From Azohydromonas lata NBRC 102462 (lineage in GTDB: Bacteria > Pseudomonadota > Gammaproteobacteria > Burkholderiales > Burkholderiaceae_C): 56,972 nucleotides of DNA. Positions within the stretch are counted from its first letter, which is position 1. Each line of letters starts with the position of its first letter. Positions 25,139 to 33,147 of the stretch are shown one piece after another. The position numbers and the translations under genes were made by a program. The stretch covers positions 1 through 56,972 of the forward strand of contig NZ_BCTC01000036.1 of assembly GCF_001571085.1 (NCBI RefSeq). The letters run 5' to 3'. The notes below the pieces were generated by a model. That model was given only the letters and a program-made list of their open reading frames with translations, ran no database searches and was not told the origin of the DNA.

Positions 25139-26232
25139 AGCCCGCACCGGACGCCGCGACCCTGCTCTCCAACCCGCCCGCGCCCCGCGCGGTGCTGCCC
25201 GCGGCGCTGGCGCGGCTGCTGCGCCAGCCGCAAGCCTTCGAGTTCCACCAGGCGGTGCGGCTGGCCACGCACTGGCTAGACGGACAGGGCGCGGCGCAGC
25301 GCCCGGCGCTGCGGTTTCGCAACGGCAACTCGATGGCTTTCCCGGCCAGCGAGCTGCAGGCGCTGGAGCTGGAGCTGGAGCTTGGGCCGGACGGCGCCGA
25401 TGGCGCGCCGGCCGCGTTGCGGCGGCTGAGCTTCACGCCGGCCTTCATGGGGCTGTTGGGCACGGCCGGGGCCCTGCCGGCGGCCTACGGCGAACAGCTC
25501 GCCGCGCACGAGGCGCAGCACCGCGATCCGGCCGCGCGTGGCTTCCTGGACGTCTTCCAGCACCGCGCTGTGTCGCTCTTCCACGGCAGTTGGCGCAAGC
25601 ACCGCCTGCCCCTGCAAGTTGAAACCCCCGGTGGCGGCGACCGCACGCTGTCCCTGGTGCTCGGCTTGGGCGGTCTGGCATCGGCGCGACCGCACCCGAG
25701 CTTCCATGGCGCCGTCCCGTCCACCGTGCTGGCCCACTACGCCGGGTTGCTGCAGCGTCCGGCTGCCGGCGCGGCACAACTGCAGCGCGTGCTGGCCGAT
25801 TGCTTGGGCGTGCCGGTGCGCATCCGGCAGTTCGCGGGCCGCTGGTGCGTGCTGCCGGCCGATAGCCGCTGCCGCTTGGGCAGTCCCCAGGCCGTGCTGG
25901 CCGGGGGCGCCGTGTTGGGCGAGCGCACCTGGCAGCGCGAGCTGCGGCTGCGCCTGGTGCTGGGCCCGCTGGAGGCGGCGCAGCACGGCGGCTTCCTGCC
26001 CAACGGTGCGGGGGCGACGGCGCTGCGCGAGCTGCTGGCGCTTTCCAGCGGCACCAGCCTGGAATGGGAAGTGCGCCTGCGGCTGCACCCCACAGCCGTG
26101 GCCCGCGCCCGCTTGGGCGGCGCGGGCGAAGACGCTGCCACGCGGCTGGGTTTCAACAGCTTCCTGCTCTCGCAGCCCAGCGCGGCGCAGCGCGAGGAAA
26201 CGGTTTACGAGCTGCACACCTGCGCCGCCTGA
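25135..26232 (+). CDS. tssG: T6SS baseplate protein TssG
   Basis: Protein of 365 residues, TssG/ImpH/VasB family. FEFHQAVRLATHWL (about residues 35-48), the FTPAFMGLLGTAGALP segment (about 100-115), a QHRAVSLFHGSWRKHR segment (about 142-157) and the C-terminal LGFNSFLL are recognisable. It is a baseplate wedge partner of TssF. Its start overlaps the tssF stop, and it lies 36 bases before tssH. Confidence 0.95.
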   Translation: MKPAPDAATLLSNPPAPRAVLPAALARLLRQPQAFEFHQAVRLATHWLDGQGAAQRPALRFRNGNSMAFPASELQALELELELGPDGADGAPAALRRLSFTPAFMGLLGTAGALPAAYGEQLAAHEAQHRDPAARGFLDVFQHRAVSLFHGSWRKHRLPLQVETPGGGDRTLSLVLGLGGLASARPHPSFHGAVPSTVLAHYAGLLQRPAAGAAQLQRVLADCLGVPVRIRQFAGRWCVLPADSRCRLGSPQAVLAGGAVLGERTWQRELRLRLVLGPLEAAQHGGFLPNGAGATALRELLALSSGTSLEWEVRLRLHPTAVARARLGGAGEDAATRLGFNSFLLSQPSAAQREETVYELHTCAA

Positions 26233-26268
26233 GCCGGCGCCCCATCCCACGGCATAGGAGGAGAACCC

Positions 26269-28926
26269 ATGAGCCATTCCATCGCCACGCTGGTCGGCAA
26301 GCTCAACGACACCTGCCGCGACGCCGCCACGCGCGCCGCATCGCTCACGCTGTCGCGCGGCCACGCCGCGGTGGACGTCGAGCACCTGCTGCTGGCGCTG
26401 CTGGACGTCCCGGCTACGGACTTGGGCACGCTGTGCTGTCGCTTCGACGTGGACGCCGCCGCGCTGCAGGCCGACCTGGAGCACGCGCTCGGCCATCTCC
26501 TGCGCGGCCCGGCATGCACCCCCGTGTTCGGCGACAGCCTGCTCAAGCTGCTGGAGCAGGCGGGGCTCATCGCCTCGCTGGACGCCCGCGATGCCCGCGT
26601 GCGCAGCGCCCACCTGTTGCTGGCCTTGCTCACCCAGCCCGCGCTGGCGCAGATCGCCCACCGTGCCAGCCGCTGCTTCGCACGCTTCCCCGTGGAGCTG
26701 CTCAGGCACCAGCTGGACGAGCTCACGCAGGGCTCGCGCGAGCGGCCGCCCGCCATCGGCGCGGCCCCGGCGGTTGTTGCGGCCTCGACGGCCTCGGTGG
26801 CCCAGGCGGCCGCCGTGCCGGCTCCCGCCGCCTCGCCCACCCCGGCACTGGACCAGTTCACGCTCAACCTCACGCAGCGCGCGCGTGACGGCGCGCTGGA
26901 CCCCGTCATAGGCCGCGACGCCGAGATCCGCCAGGCCATGGACATCCTCATGCGCCGCCGCCAGAACAACCCGCTGCTCACCGGCGAGGCCGGCGTGGGC
27001 AAGACGGCCGTGGTGGAGGGGCTGGCGCTGCGCATTGCCGCGGGCGACGTGCCTGAGCCGCTGCGCGGCGTGGCGCTGCACACGCTGGACCTTGGGCTGC
27101 TGCAGGCCGGCGCCGGGGTCAAGGGCGAGTTCGAAAGCCGGCTCAAGAACGTCATTGCCGAGGTCAGGCGCAGCCCGCATCCCATCGTGCTCTTCATCGA
27201 CGAGGCCCACGCCCTCATTGGCGCCGGCGGCGCGGCCGGGCAGTTGGACGCGGCCAACCTGCTCAAGCCCGCCCTGGCCCGCGGCGAGCTGCGTACCATC
27301 GCCGCCACCACCTGGAGCGAATACCGCAAGTACTTCGAAAAGGACGCCGCGCTGGTCCGCCGCTTCGAGCTGGTCAAGGTGGAGGAGCCCACACCCGCGC
27401 TGGCCGCGGCCATGCTGCGCGGCATGGCGCCGCTCATGGAGCGGCATTTCCGCGTGCGCATACGCGACGAGGCCATCACCGAGGCGGTACGGCTGTCCTC
27501 GCGCTACCTGCCGCAGCGGCAATTGCCCGACAAGGCCGTGAGCGTGCTGGACACCGCCTGCGCGCGCGTGGCGCTGGCCCATGGCGCGCAGCCGGCCGCC
27601 GTGGAGGAGTTGCGCCGCCAGATCGAGCGGCTGGATGCCGAGGCCGCCTCGCTGCACCGCGACCCCGGCGCGGCCGGCCTGCACGGCGCACGGCTGCAGG
27701 CGCTGCAGGCCGAGCGCCGCGAGGCCGCCGGGCGGCTCGATGCGCTGTGCACCCGCCACGCGGCCGAGCTGCAGCTCGTCAAGGAGCTGCAGGCCCTGGA
27801 GGACGGGCGCGAGGGCGATCCGGCTTCGCCCACCGTGGCCGGCCGCCTGGCCGCGGGCCGCACGACGCTGGCCTCGCTGCAGGCGCAGCAGCCGCTGGTG
27901 CCGCTGGAGGTGGATGCGGCCGTGGTGGCCGACGTCGTCTCGGCCTGGAGCGGCGTGCCCCTGGGGCGACTGCTGCACGGCGAGCTCGACACCGTGCTTG
28001 GGCTGCAGGCGCTGCTGGCGCGGCACGTCATCGGCCAAGACCACGCGTTGGCCGGCATCGCGCAGCGCGTACGCACCGGCCGCGCGCAACTACAGGATCC
28101 GGACAAGCCCCGCGCCGTCTTGCTCTTCGTCGGCCCAAGCGGCGTGGGCAAGACCGAGACGGCGCTGGCGCTGGCCGAGTTGCTCTATAGCGGCCGGCGC
28201 AATCTCATCACCCTCAACCTGAGCGAATACCAGGAGGCCCACGCCGTAAGCGGCCTCAAGGGCTCACCGCCGGGCTACGTGGGCTACGGCGAGGGTGGCG
28301 TGCTCACCGAGGCCGTGCGGCGCAATCCCTACAGCGTACTGCTGCTGGACGAGGCCGAAAAAGCCCACCCCGACGTGCTGGAGCTGTTCTTCCAGGTGTT
28401 CGACAAGGGCGAGATGGACGACGCCGAGGGCCGCGCGGTGGACTTCCGCCACTGCGTGATCATCCTGGCCAGCAACGCCGGCGCCGGGCTGATACGCCAA
28501 GCCTGCCTGGGTGGCGACGGCCATGCCTGGCCGGATGCCAACAGCCTGGCCGAGGCGCTGCATCCGCACCTGGCGCGCGTGTTCAAGCCCGCGCTGCTGG
28601 CCCGCATGGCGGTGGTGCCCTACTACCCGCTGTCGGACGCGTCGCTGCGCCACATCGTTGGCCTGAAGCTCGACCGCATCGCCGCGCGCGTGGCCCGCAA
28701 CCACCAGGCCAGCCTGGAATGGGGCGAGGGCTTGATCGCCGCCATCCAGGCCCGCTGCACCGAAGGGGATGGCGGCGCGCGCAACGTGGACCATCTCCTC
28801 GATGCCACGCTGCTGCCCACGCTGGCCGAGCAGGTGCTGCAGCACATGGCCGGTGGCCAGCCCCTGCGGCGTCTGCACGTGGGCACCGACGAGGCCACGG
28901 GCGGTTTCACCTGCACCGCGCAGTAG
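26269..28926 (+). CDS. tssH: T6SS AAA+ unfoldase ClpV (TssH)
   Basis: Hexameric ATPase of 885 residues that disassembles contracted TssB/TssC sheaths. An N-terminal Clp-N-like domain (about 1-160) is joined by an alanine/proline linker to AAA domain 1 (Walker A GEAGVGKT, about 239-246; [11 protein letters not shown]). A shortened middle domain and AAA domain 2 follow (Walker A GPSGVGKT, about 622-629; [13 protein letters not shown]). AGGAGGAG precedes the start. It is the last gene of the operon; the stop codon is directly next to the remnant of an unrelated aminotransferase gene. Confidence 0.96.
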   Translation: MSHSIATLVGKLNDTCRDAATRAASLTLSRGHAAVDVEHLLLALLDVPATDLGTLCCRFDVDAAALQADLEHALGHLLRGPACTPVFGDSLLKLLEQAGLIASLDARDARVRSAHLLLALLTQPALAQIAHRASRCFARFPVELLRHQLDELTQGSRERPPAIGAAPAVVAASTASVAQAAAVPAPAASPTPALDQFTLNLTQRARDGALDPVIGRDAEIRQAMDILMRRRQNNPLLTGEAGVGKTAVVEGLALRIAAGDVPEPLRGVALHTLDLGLLQAGAGVKGEFESRLKNVIAEVRRSPHPIVLFIDEAHALIGAGGAAGQLDAANLLKPALARGELRTIAATTWSEYRKYFEKDAALVRRFELVKVEEPTPALAAAMLRGMAPLMERHFRVRIRDEAITEAVRLSSRYLPQRQLPDKAVSVLDTACARVALAHGAQPAAVEELRRQIERLDAEAASLHRDPGAAGLHGARLQALQAERREAAGRLDALCTRHAAELQLVKELQALEDGREGDPASPTVAGRLAAGRTTLASLQAQQPLVPLEVDAAVVADVVSAWSGVPLGRLLHGELDTVLGLQALLARHVIGQDHALAGIAQRVRTGRAQLQDPDKPRAVLLFVGPSGVGKTETALALAELLYSGRRNLITLNLSEYQEAHAVSGLKGSPPGYVGYGEGGVLTEAVRRNPYSVLLLDEAEKAHPDVLELFFQVFDKGEMDDAEGRAVDFRHCVIILASNAGAGLIRQACLGGDGHAWPDANSLAEALHPHLARVFKPALLARMAVVPYYPLSDASLRHIVGLKLDRIAARVARNHQASLEWGEGLIAAIQARCTEGDGGARNVDHLLDATLLPTLAEQVLQHMAGGQPLRRLHVGTDEATGGFTCTAQ

Positions 28927-28948
28927 CCGGCCCGCCGCGTCCCGTCGA

Positions 28949-29083
28949 GGTGATGATTTCAAAGGTGCCTCCCCGGTGCAGTCGGCCCCACTTGCGCGCG
29001 AGCTTGATGGCGCCCTCGTTGGCTTCGGCGCCGGAGCTGGCGAAGAACACACGGTCAAAGCCGCTGAGAATGTCGGCCGGCAA
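28949..29083 (-). pseudogene. Remnant of a class III (acetylornithine/aspartate type) aminotransferase
   Basis: Read on the minus strand, 29083-28949 encodes about 45 residues beginning [18 protein letters not shown], continuing [16 protein letters not shown] and ending GGTFEIIT. This is the SGAEANE signature region of class III PLP aminotransferases. Just upstream the frame has a stop and unrelated sequence, and downstream the expected HGRT motif is missing. It is an internal fragment of a gene normally over 400 codons long and has no start. It marks a recombination scar at the T6SS edge. Bases 29084-29420 hold nothing else I can recognise. Confidence 0.75.
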
Positions 29084-29420
29084 GATTGGGCCGTTTCCAC
29101 AGCCGGGTTCCTACGACACGGACGTGCACGATTTCACGCGGCCATGATTCTGAAATCCTGGTGCGAGCGGCGCAGGCCGGTATGTCGCCACCTGCAGGGC
29201 CGCATGTCGAGAGCTCGCACAGGGGGAATACAGGGAATACAGCGCCTTGAGGCCGATGATGGCCTGCGCCCAAGTGACAAGGCCCACGCAGACTGCTGCC
29301 TGCGCGGGCGCCGGCAGCCGGTCACATGCTTGTGAGCGGCCATGGGAATATGCCGTTGGCCGCGTTCCACGCGAGGCCCATCGCCGGTTGGTACTTTTCT
29401 CAAAATCCGGCTTCACAAAT

Positions 29421-29448
29421 GAAGAAACCCGCTTGAACGGGTTTCTTC
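29421..29448 (-). terminator. Hairpin after the H-NS-like gene
   Basis: An 11-bp stem (GAAGAAACCCG at 29421-29431 pairing with 29438-29448) has a 6-base loop. It lies 20 bases after the stop of the minus-strand H-NS-like gene. The 3' arm ends in TTTCTTC, so it is a plausible transcription terminator on either strand. Confidence 0.7.
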
Positions 29449-29468
29449 ATGCATATCGCAACGTCGTT

Positions 29469-29828
29469 TCAGTCACGCGCCTTGCGCAGGCGGCGGTCGG
29501 GGGCAATATCGTCAACAGTAAGTTGCTGTGCACGCATGATGTTGCGTATTTTCACCAGCGCATCCAGCCGCGCGGTTTCACGCATTTCTTCGGCCTGCCG
29601 TTCAAGGTCACTCAGTTCCGTGCGCAAGTCGTTGATGCGCGACACGATTTCCTCATACGTAGGCGCCCGTTGCGGCTTGACCCAACCCGATTGCTCAATC
29701 GCTGCCATATTTTCCATCATCAAAATCAAATGAACATCTGACTCTCCGCAGCTATGGATTCCTTGCTCGGATTCCAGCCGGTGGAGAGACCCCTTGCTGT
29801 GTTTTTCTTGCTGCTGTTGGATCGACAT
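29469..29828 (-). CDS. Short H-NS-like protein with oligomerisation domain only
   Basis: Protein of up to 119 residues. The part from about residue 55 (PTYEEIVSRINDLRTELSDLERQAEEMRETA in pieces, then LVKIRNIMRAQQLTVDDIA) has the coiled-coil pattern of the N-terminal dimerisation domain of H-NS/MvaT-like proteins of Burkholderiales. The DNA-binding half (AT-hook-like motif near a conserved W..G.G) is absent, because the frame ends 11 residues after the TVDDIA segment. Internal starts at 29720, 29717 or 29708 are possible, and no strong RBS is seen at 29828. It could modulate a full-length H-NS. The assignment is by pattern only. Confidence 0.5.
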   Translation of the reverse strand: MSIQQQQEKHSKGSLHRLESEQGIHSCGESDVHLILMMENMAAIEQSGWVKPQRAPTYEEIVSRINDLRTELSDLERQAEEMRETARLDALVKIRNIMRAQQLTVDDIAPDRRLRKARD

Positions 29829-30351
29829 TGCGCACCGTCATGCAACGGCGCCAAACGACATTCGTAAAAAAACCTGTACCTCATCGGCGCCGCAAGCGCA
29901 TCGCGCCTGCACTTGGACTTCGGACACCGGTGGATTATGACGGCATTTTTCCAGAGAAAGTTCCAAGAAGAATCCTATCAATAAGGGTAGGAAAAATGTT
30001 TCCGCTTGGTAAATCAACTGCTCCAGCGCACCATGCAATGCTGCGTCGCAGCACAAATCTGTACCGCATGGCGGGATGAACAACGCTATTTGGTCTGTGT
30101 TTGCTCCGGATCTTAAGCTTCACGCCTTGTCGACGCCATCACGTGATGCCGGCTCATGACCAAGCCCCGGCGGGTGCTCCGGACAAACCTCCCATAGTGG
30201 TGAATACCGCACAAGTGTTAATTGTTTCATGAATTTCCAGCCTTATCACCTCGGTGGTGGCGAATATATGGCCTTGCCGCCAGCCTTCATGGAATGAAGC
30301 GTGGCGGCCGACGGAAAGGCCACTTGCACTGCACCACGACAATGGCAGCCC
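29829..30351. other. Intergenic region without a recognisable gene
   Basis: This is a 523-base stretch between the minus-strand H-NS-like gene and the plus-strand membrane protein, with mixed composition and AT-rich patches around 29975-30010. The only structure I noticed is a 12-bp palindrome CATCACGTGATG at 30137-30148. The short frames here look random. It probably holds the promoters of both neighbours. Confidence 0.5.
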
Positions 30352-30744
30352 ATGACGCATGCCGCTGCTTCCAAAGTGAAACCTCCCGCCTGGCGCCGCT
30401 GGGCGGCCATCGCCCTGCGCTGTGTGCATCTGGGCGGCTTGGTGCTGCTGGGTGCCACCTTGTTGGGCGCACCGCTGCAGCCACGTGCCGGCGCGCTGTT
30501 GACGCTGGCCAGCGGCCTTGCGCTGTTCGTGGCGGAGCTGGCCGATACGCGCATCCGCTTGGGCGAGCTTGCCGGTCTGGTGGTGTTGCTGAAGCTGGTG
30601 GCTGTGGTCTGGATGGCACTGCATCCCGATGCCGCCCCCCTGCTTTTCTGGCTGGTTCTCGCGATATCGGGCCTCATGTCTCATGCGCCGCGGCCGCTGC
30701 GGCATTGGCGGCCAGGCCGCACGGCCGACCCGCGCGGCCGCTAA
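30352..30744 (+). CDS. Small four-helix inner-membrane protein, unknown function
   Basis: Hypothetical protein of 130 residues. After a basic N-terminus (PAWRRWAAIALR) it has four hydrophobic segments (about residues 24-42, 47-62, 70-90 and 94-110) and a basic C-terminal tail, suggesting both ends are in the cytoplasm. I do not recognise a family. ATG 30352 was taken; GTG 30301 in the same frame is an alternative. It faces the DUF364 gene tail to tail with a 49-base gap. Its codon use is typical of the GC-rich blocks, which supports it being a real gene. Confidence 0.55.
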   Translation: MTHAAASKVKPPAWRRWAAIALRCVHLGGLVLLGATLLGAPLQPRAGALLTLASGLALFVAELADTRIRLGELAGLVVLLKLVAVVWMALHPDAAPLLFWLVLAISGLMSHAPRPLRHWRPGRTADPRGR

Positions 30745-30793
30745 AAGCCGCCCGCAGCGCCAGCGGCGGCGCCTTGGCCCAAACTGCTGGGTC

Positions 30794-31633
30794 TCAGGAT
30801 CTGGCCCGCGCCAGCAGCGCGCTCCAGCCCGGATAGTCACCCGGCGCCAGCGTGAATTTGCGCGCCATGGCGCCGGTGGAGGCGCCGTCCACGAGCGCGC
30901 GCACATAGCCCGCCGCATCGGTGATCCAACTGCCGCCCAACTGTGTGACGCCGCGTGCGAACAGCGGATCCGGCGGGCAGCCGACGCTGGGCCCAACCAG
31001 GGCCAACGCACGCGCGCCGCGGCAGTGCGTCAGCATGTGGTCCAGCGTGTCGTTGAGAAGCAGCGTGCCGGTGGACAGCACCTTGGCGCAGCCAGCGAGC
31101 TCGGCCGCGTCCAGCGTGACGCGCACGCCCTCGCGCTCGCCCACCAAGTCCGCGCGCAGCTCCACCACCAGCACGCGCGCGCCGCGCTCGACAATGCGGG
31201 GCACCAGCGGCGTGAAGTAGCCGATCATGCCCACCGTCTCGCCGGGCTGCGGGTCCAGCGCGCCCAGCGAGTCGCCACTGGGCGGCGGTACGAAGCCGGC
31301 ACGGTCGAACAGGTGCCGCGTGAGCGCGTTGAGCGCTGCAAAGCCCAGGGTGCGCAGCAGGGGGTTACCGCCGGCATACAGCCGTGCCAGCGACAGCGCA
31401 TCGGCTCCGGCCAGGTCCATGCGCTCACGCTCGCGGCGCAGGCCCGCCCAGGTGTCGCCCAACAGCACGTAGGACAGGCCTATGGACCCGTCGTCCAGCT
31501 CCAGCGCCGCGAACTCGCCGCGCATGGCACCCGGCGCGGGCGGCGGTGGCAGGTGCAACGCTTTGACTTGCGGCAGCGGACCCAGGGCGGCGAGTTGGTC
31601 GACCAGGGCCAGGGCGTCGTGGGCACAGCTCAT
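30794..31633 (-). CDS. DUF364/DUF4213 protein (putative heavy-metal chelation domain)
   Basis: Protein of 279 residues. The N-terminal DUF4213 part (about 35-110) contains LSYVLLGDTWAGL and the small-residue turn YAGGNPLLRTLGFAALNAL. The C-terminal DUF364 domain (about 125-260) has GETVGMIGYFTPLVPRI, ELAGCAKVLSTGTLLLNDTL and LVGPSVGCPPDPLFARGV. DUF364 proteins are annotated as putative heavy-metal chelating and often sit near molybdenum or metal-cofactor genes; the biochemistry is unproven. Its start overlaps the viaA stop by ATGA, so it belongs to the ravA-viaA operon. Confidence 0.8.
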   Translation of the reverse strand: MSCAHDALALVDQLAALGPLPQVKALHLPPPPAPGAMRGEFAALELDDGSIGLSYVLLGDTWAGLRRERERMDLAGADALSLARLYAGGNPLLRTLGFAALNALTRHLFDRAGFVPPPSGDSLGALDPQPGETVGMIGYFTPLVPRIVERGARVLVVELRADLVGEREGVRVTLDAAELAGCAKVLSTGTLLLNDTLDHMLTHCRGARALALVGPSVGCPPDPLFARGVTQLGGSWITDAAGYVRALVDGASTGAMARKFTLAPGDYPGWSALLARARS

Positions 31634-33147
31634 GAAAGGCTCTTGTTGGAGGTGCCGTGCCGCGCGGCGCGCTGCGACAAGGCATTGGGAAAGTACAGCG
31701 CCGTGAGGCTCTTGCTGTGCACGGGAGAAAAACCGCGGCCGTCACCGCCCTCGGCTGCATCGGCGTAGCGGCGCCAGTCGCGCACCCAGTGAATGTCGTC
31801 GCAGACCTCCAGCAGACCCATGGTCTCGCGGTCGCCCACCAGCACGCCCTGCACGCGCAATCCGAAACGCTGCTGCGCCTGCTCCAGCCGCTGCAGCGTG
31901 TGCGGCGTGCAGCCAAACTCGCCGTCGCTCACCAGCAGCACGTCGGCCTGCTGCCAGCGCGCCTCGTGAACCCGCTCCAGGGCACGTTCTATGGGCGTCT
32001 GAATGTCGGTGCCGCCGTCAAAACTCTGGCCCATGAGTTCCAGCAGGGCTTGCAAACCCGCCGCGCCGCTTCCCAAGTCGCGCTCCAGTACCTCGCCGGG
32101 GCCGCCAAAGGCGATGAGCTTGCAGGCGCGGCCCTGCTCGTTGGCTGCGCGCAGCGCGGCGATGGCCACGGCCTTGGCGATGTTCTCAGGCGCGCCGCGC
32201 ATGGAGCCCGAGGTGTCAAGGCACAGGATGATGGGCCCGCGCTCCAGCGGCACCGGGTCGGTCTGCGCGGCGTGGTGCTGGGGCGGCGCCTGCGGATCCA
32301 CGCGCCAGTCGGTGAGGACGGCCTGCGTCTCCCAGCTCAGCAGCCGCGCCTCGGCATGGCGCGCGCGCCACAACTTTTTGAGCACCGGGTGCGTGAGCAT
32401 CACGGCTTCACCGGCAAGCATGCGTTCCGGCCGCGAAGAGAAGCGCACGCCCACGATCTCGCCCGGCGCGTCCGGAAGCCGCGTTTCCACGGCGCGCAGG
32501 GCCGCGGGCGGCGCGGCGCGTGGGCTCTCCTGCGCTTGCGGCGCCGGCGCGGCGGCACTGCGTTCGGCGCGGCCCAAGCGGCGGATCAGCGTCACCAGCG
32601 ACGGCAACTGCTGCAGCCATTCACTGGCCTTGCGTGCGGCCTGCCAGGAGCGTGAGTGAAGTTGCCCGTGCAACTCGTCCCAGCGCATGTGGCCCAGGTC
32701 GCCCAAGCTGCGCAGCAGCGTCAACTGCTCTTCCAGTCCGGCGCTCTCCAGTTGCCACTCGGCCTTGAAATCTTCGGCGACGCGGGCGATGGCCTGCGCG
32801 CGCGTGAGCCGTGGCTGGTGGTCCACGATGCGGTCCAGGTACCACAGCAGCGTGCGCAACACCTGCTCGGCCAGCGCGCCCACGCCGCGCGCAAGCGTGG
32901 GCAGGCCCAGCTCGCCCACGGCGCGGCGTAGCGGCGCGGCGGCCGCGGCATCGCCGAAGTCGGCTCCCACAGGCGGCAACGTGCCGGCCACGAGGTTGTC
33001 CAGCCAGATGCGGGCGTCGGCCAGGCGTTGCGCGCGCTCGCCGGCGCTGGCGATGAGCGTGGGCAGCCACAACGCGCGCGGCAGCGCACTCAAGCGGTCG
33101 TAGGGACGGTCGAGCGCGCCGCCGTCTTCCATCTGCGGCTCAGGCAT
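31630..33147 (-). CDS. viaA: ViaA-like von Willebrand factor A domain protein
   Basis: Protein of 505 residues. An alpha-helical N-terminal region (about 20-200) and a proline/alanine linker are followed by a C-terminal VWA domain. Its MIDAS motif DTSGS is at D311, S313 and S315, with the conserved later parts FDGGTDIQTPI and LLVSDGEFG. Length and layout match ViaA, the partner of the AAA+ ATPase RavA; CoxE/CbbO-type proteins are more distant alternatives. The start codon lies inside the ravA stop region (8-base overlap) and the stop overlaps the DUF364 gene, so the three are translationally coupled. Confidence 0.85.
   Translation of the reverse strand: MPEPQMEDGGALDRPYDRLSALPRALWLPTLIASAGERAQRLADARIWLDNLVAGTLPPVGADFGDAAAAAPLRRAVGELGLPTLARGVGALAEQVLRTLLWYLDRIVDHQPRLTRAQAIARVAEDFKAEWQLESAGLEEQLTLLRSLGDLGHMRWDELHGQLHSRSWQAARKASEWLQQLPSLVTLIRRLGRAERSAAAPAPQAQESPRAAPPAALRAVETRLPDAPGEIVGVRFSSRPERMLAGEAVMLTHPVLKKLWRARHAEARLLSWETQAVLTDWRVDPQAPPQHHAAQTDPVPLERGPIILCLDTSGSMRGAPENIAKAVAIAALRAANEQGRACKLIAFGGPGEVLERDLGSGAAGLQALLELMGQSFDGGTDIQTPIERALERVHEARWQQADVLLVSDGEFGCTPHTLQRLEQAQQRFGLRVQGVLVGDRETMGLLEVCDDIHWVRDWRRYADAAEGGDGRGFSPVHSKSLTALYFPNALSQRAARHGTSNKSLS

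Noticed and set aside
25276-28089. 937-codon open frame on the minus strand across tssG and tssH
   Set aside because: It has low-complexity composition and lies wholly antisense to conserved T6SS genes. Long antisense frames are expected in very GC-rich coding DNA.
28264-29100. Minus-strand frame covering the end of tssH and the aminotransferase remnant
   Set aside because: It is in a different frame from the SGAEANE fragment and has no recognisable protein pattern.
29838-30123. Short minus-strand frames in the 29829-30351 gap
   Set aside because: They have no RBS, no domain and an odd amino-acid composition; treated as non-coding.
30629-31768. Plus-strand open frame antisense to the DUF364 gene
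   Set aside because: It is arginine/glutamine-rich and opposite a recognisable DUF364 protein with good start and overlap.
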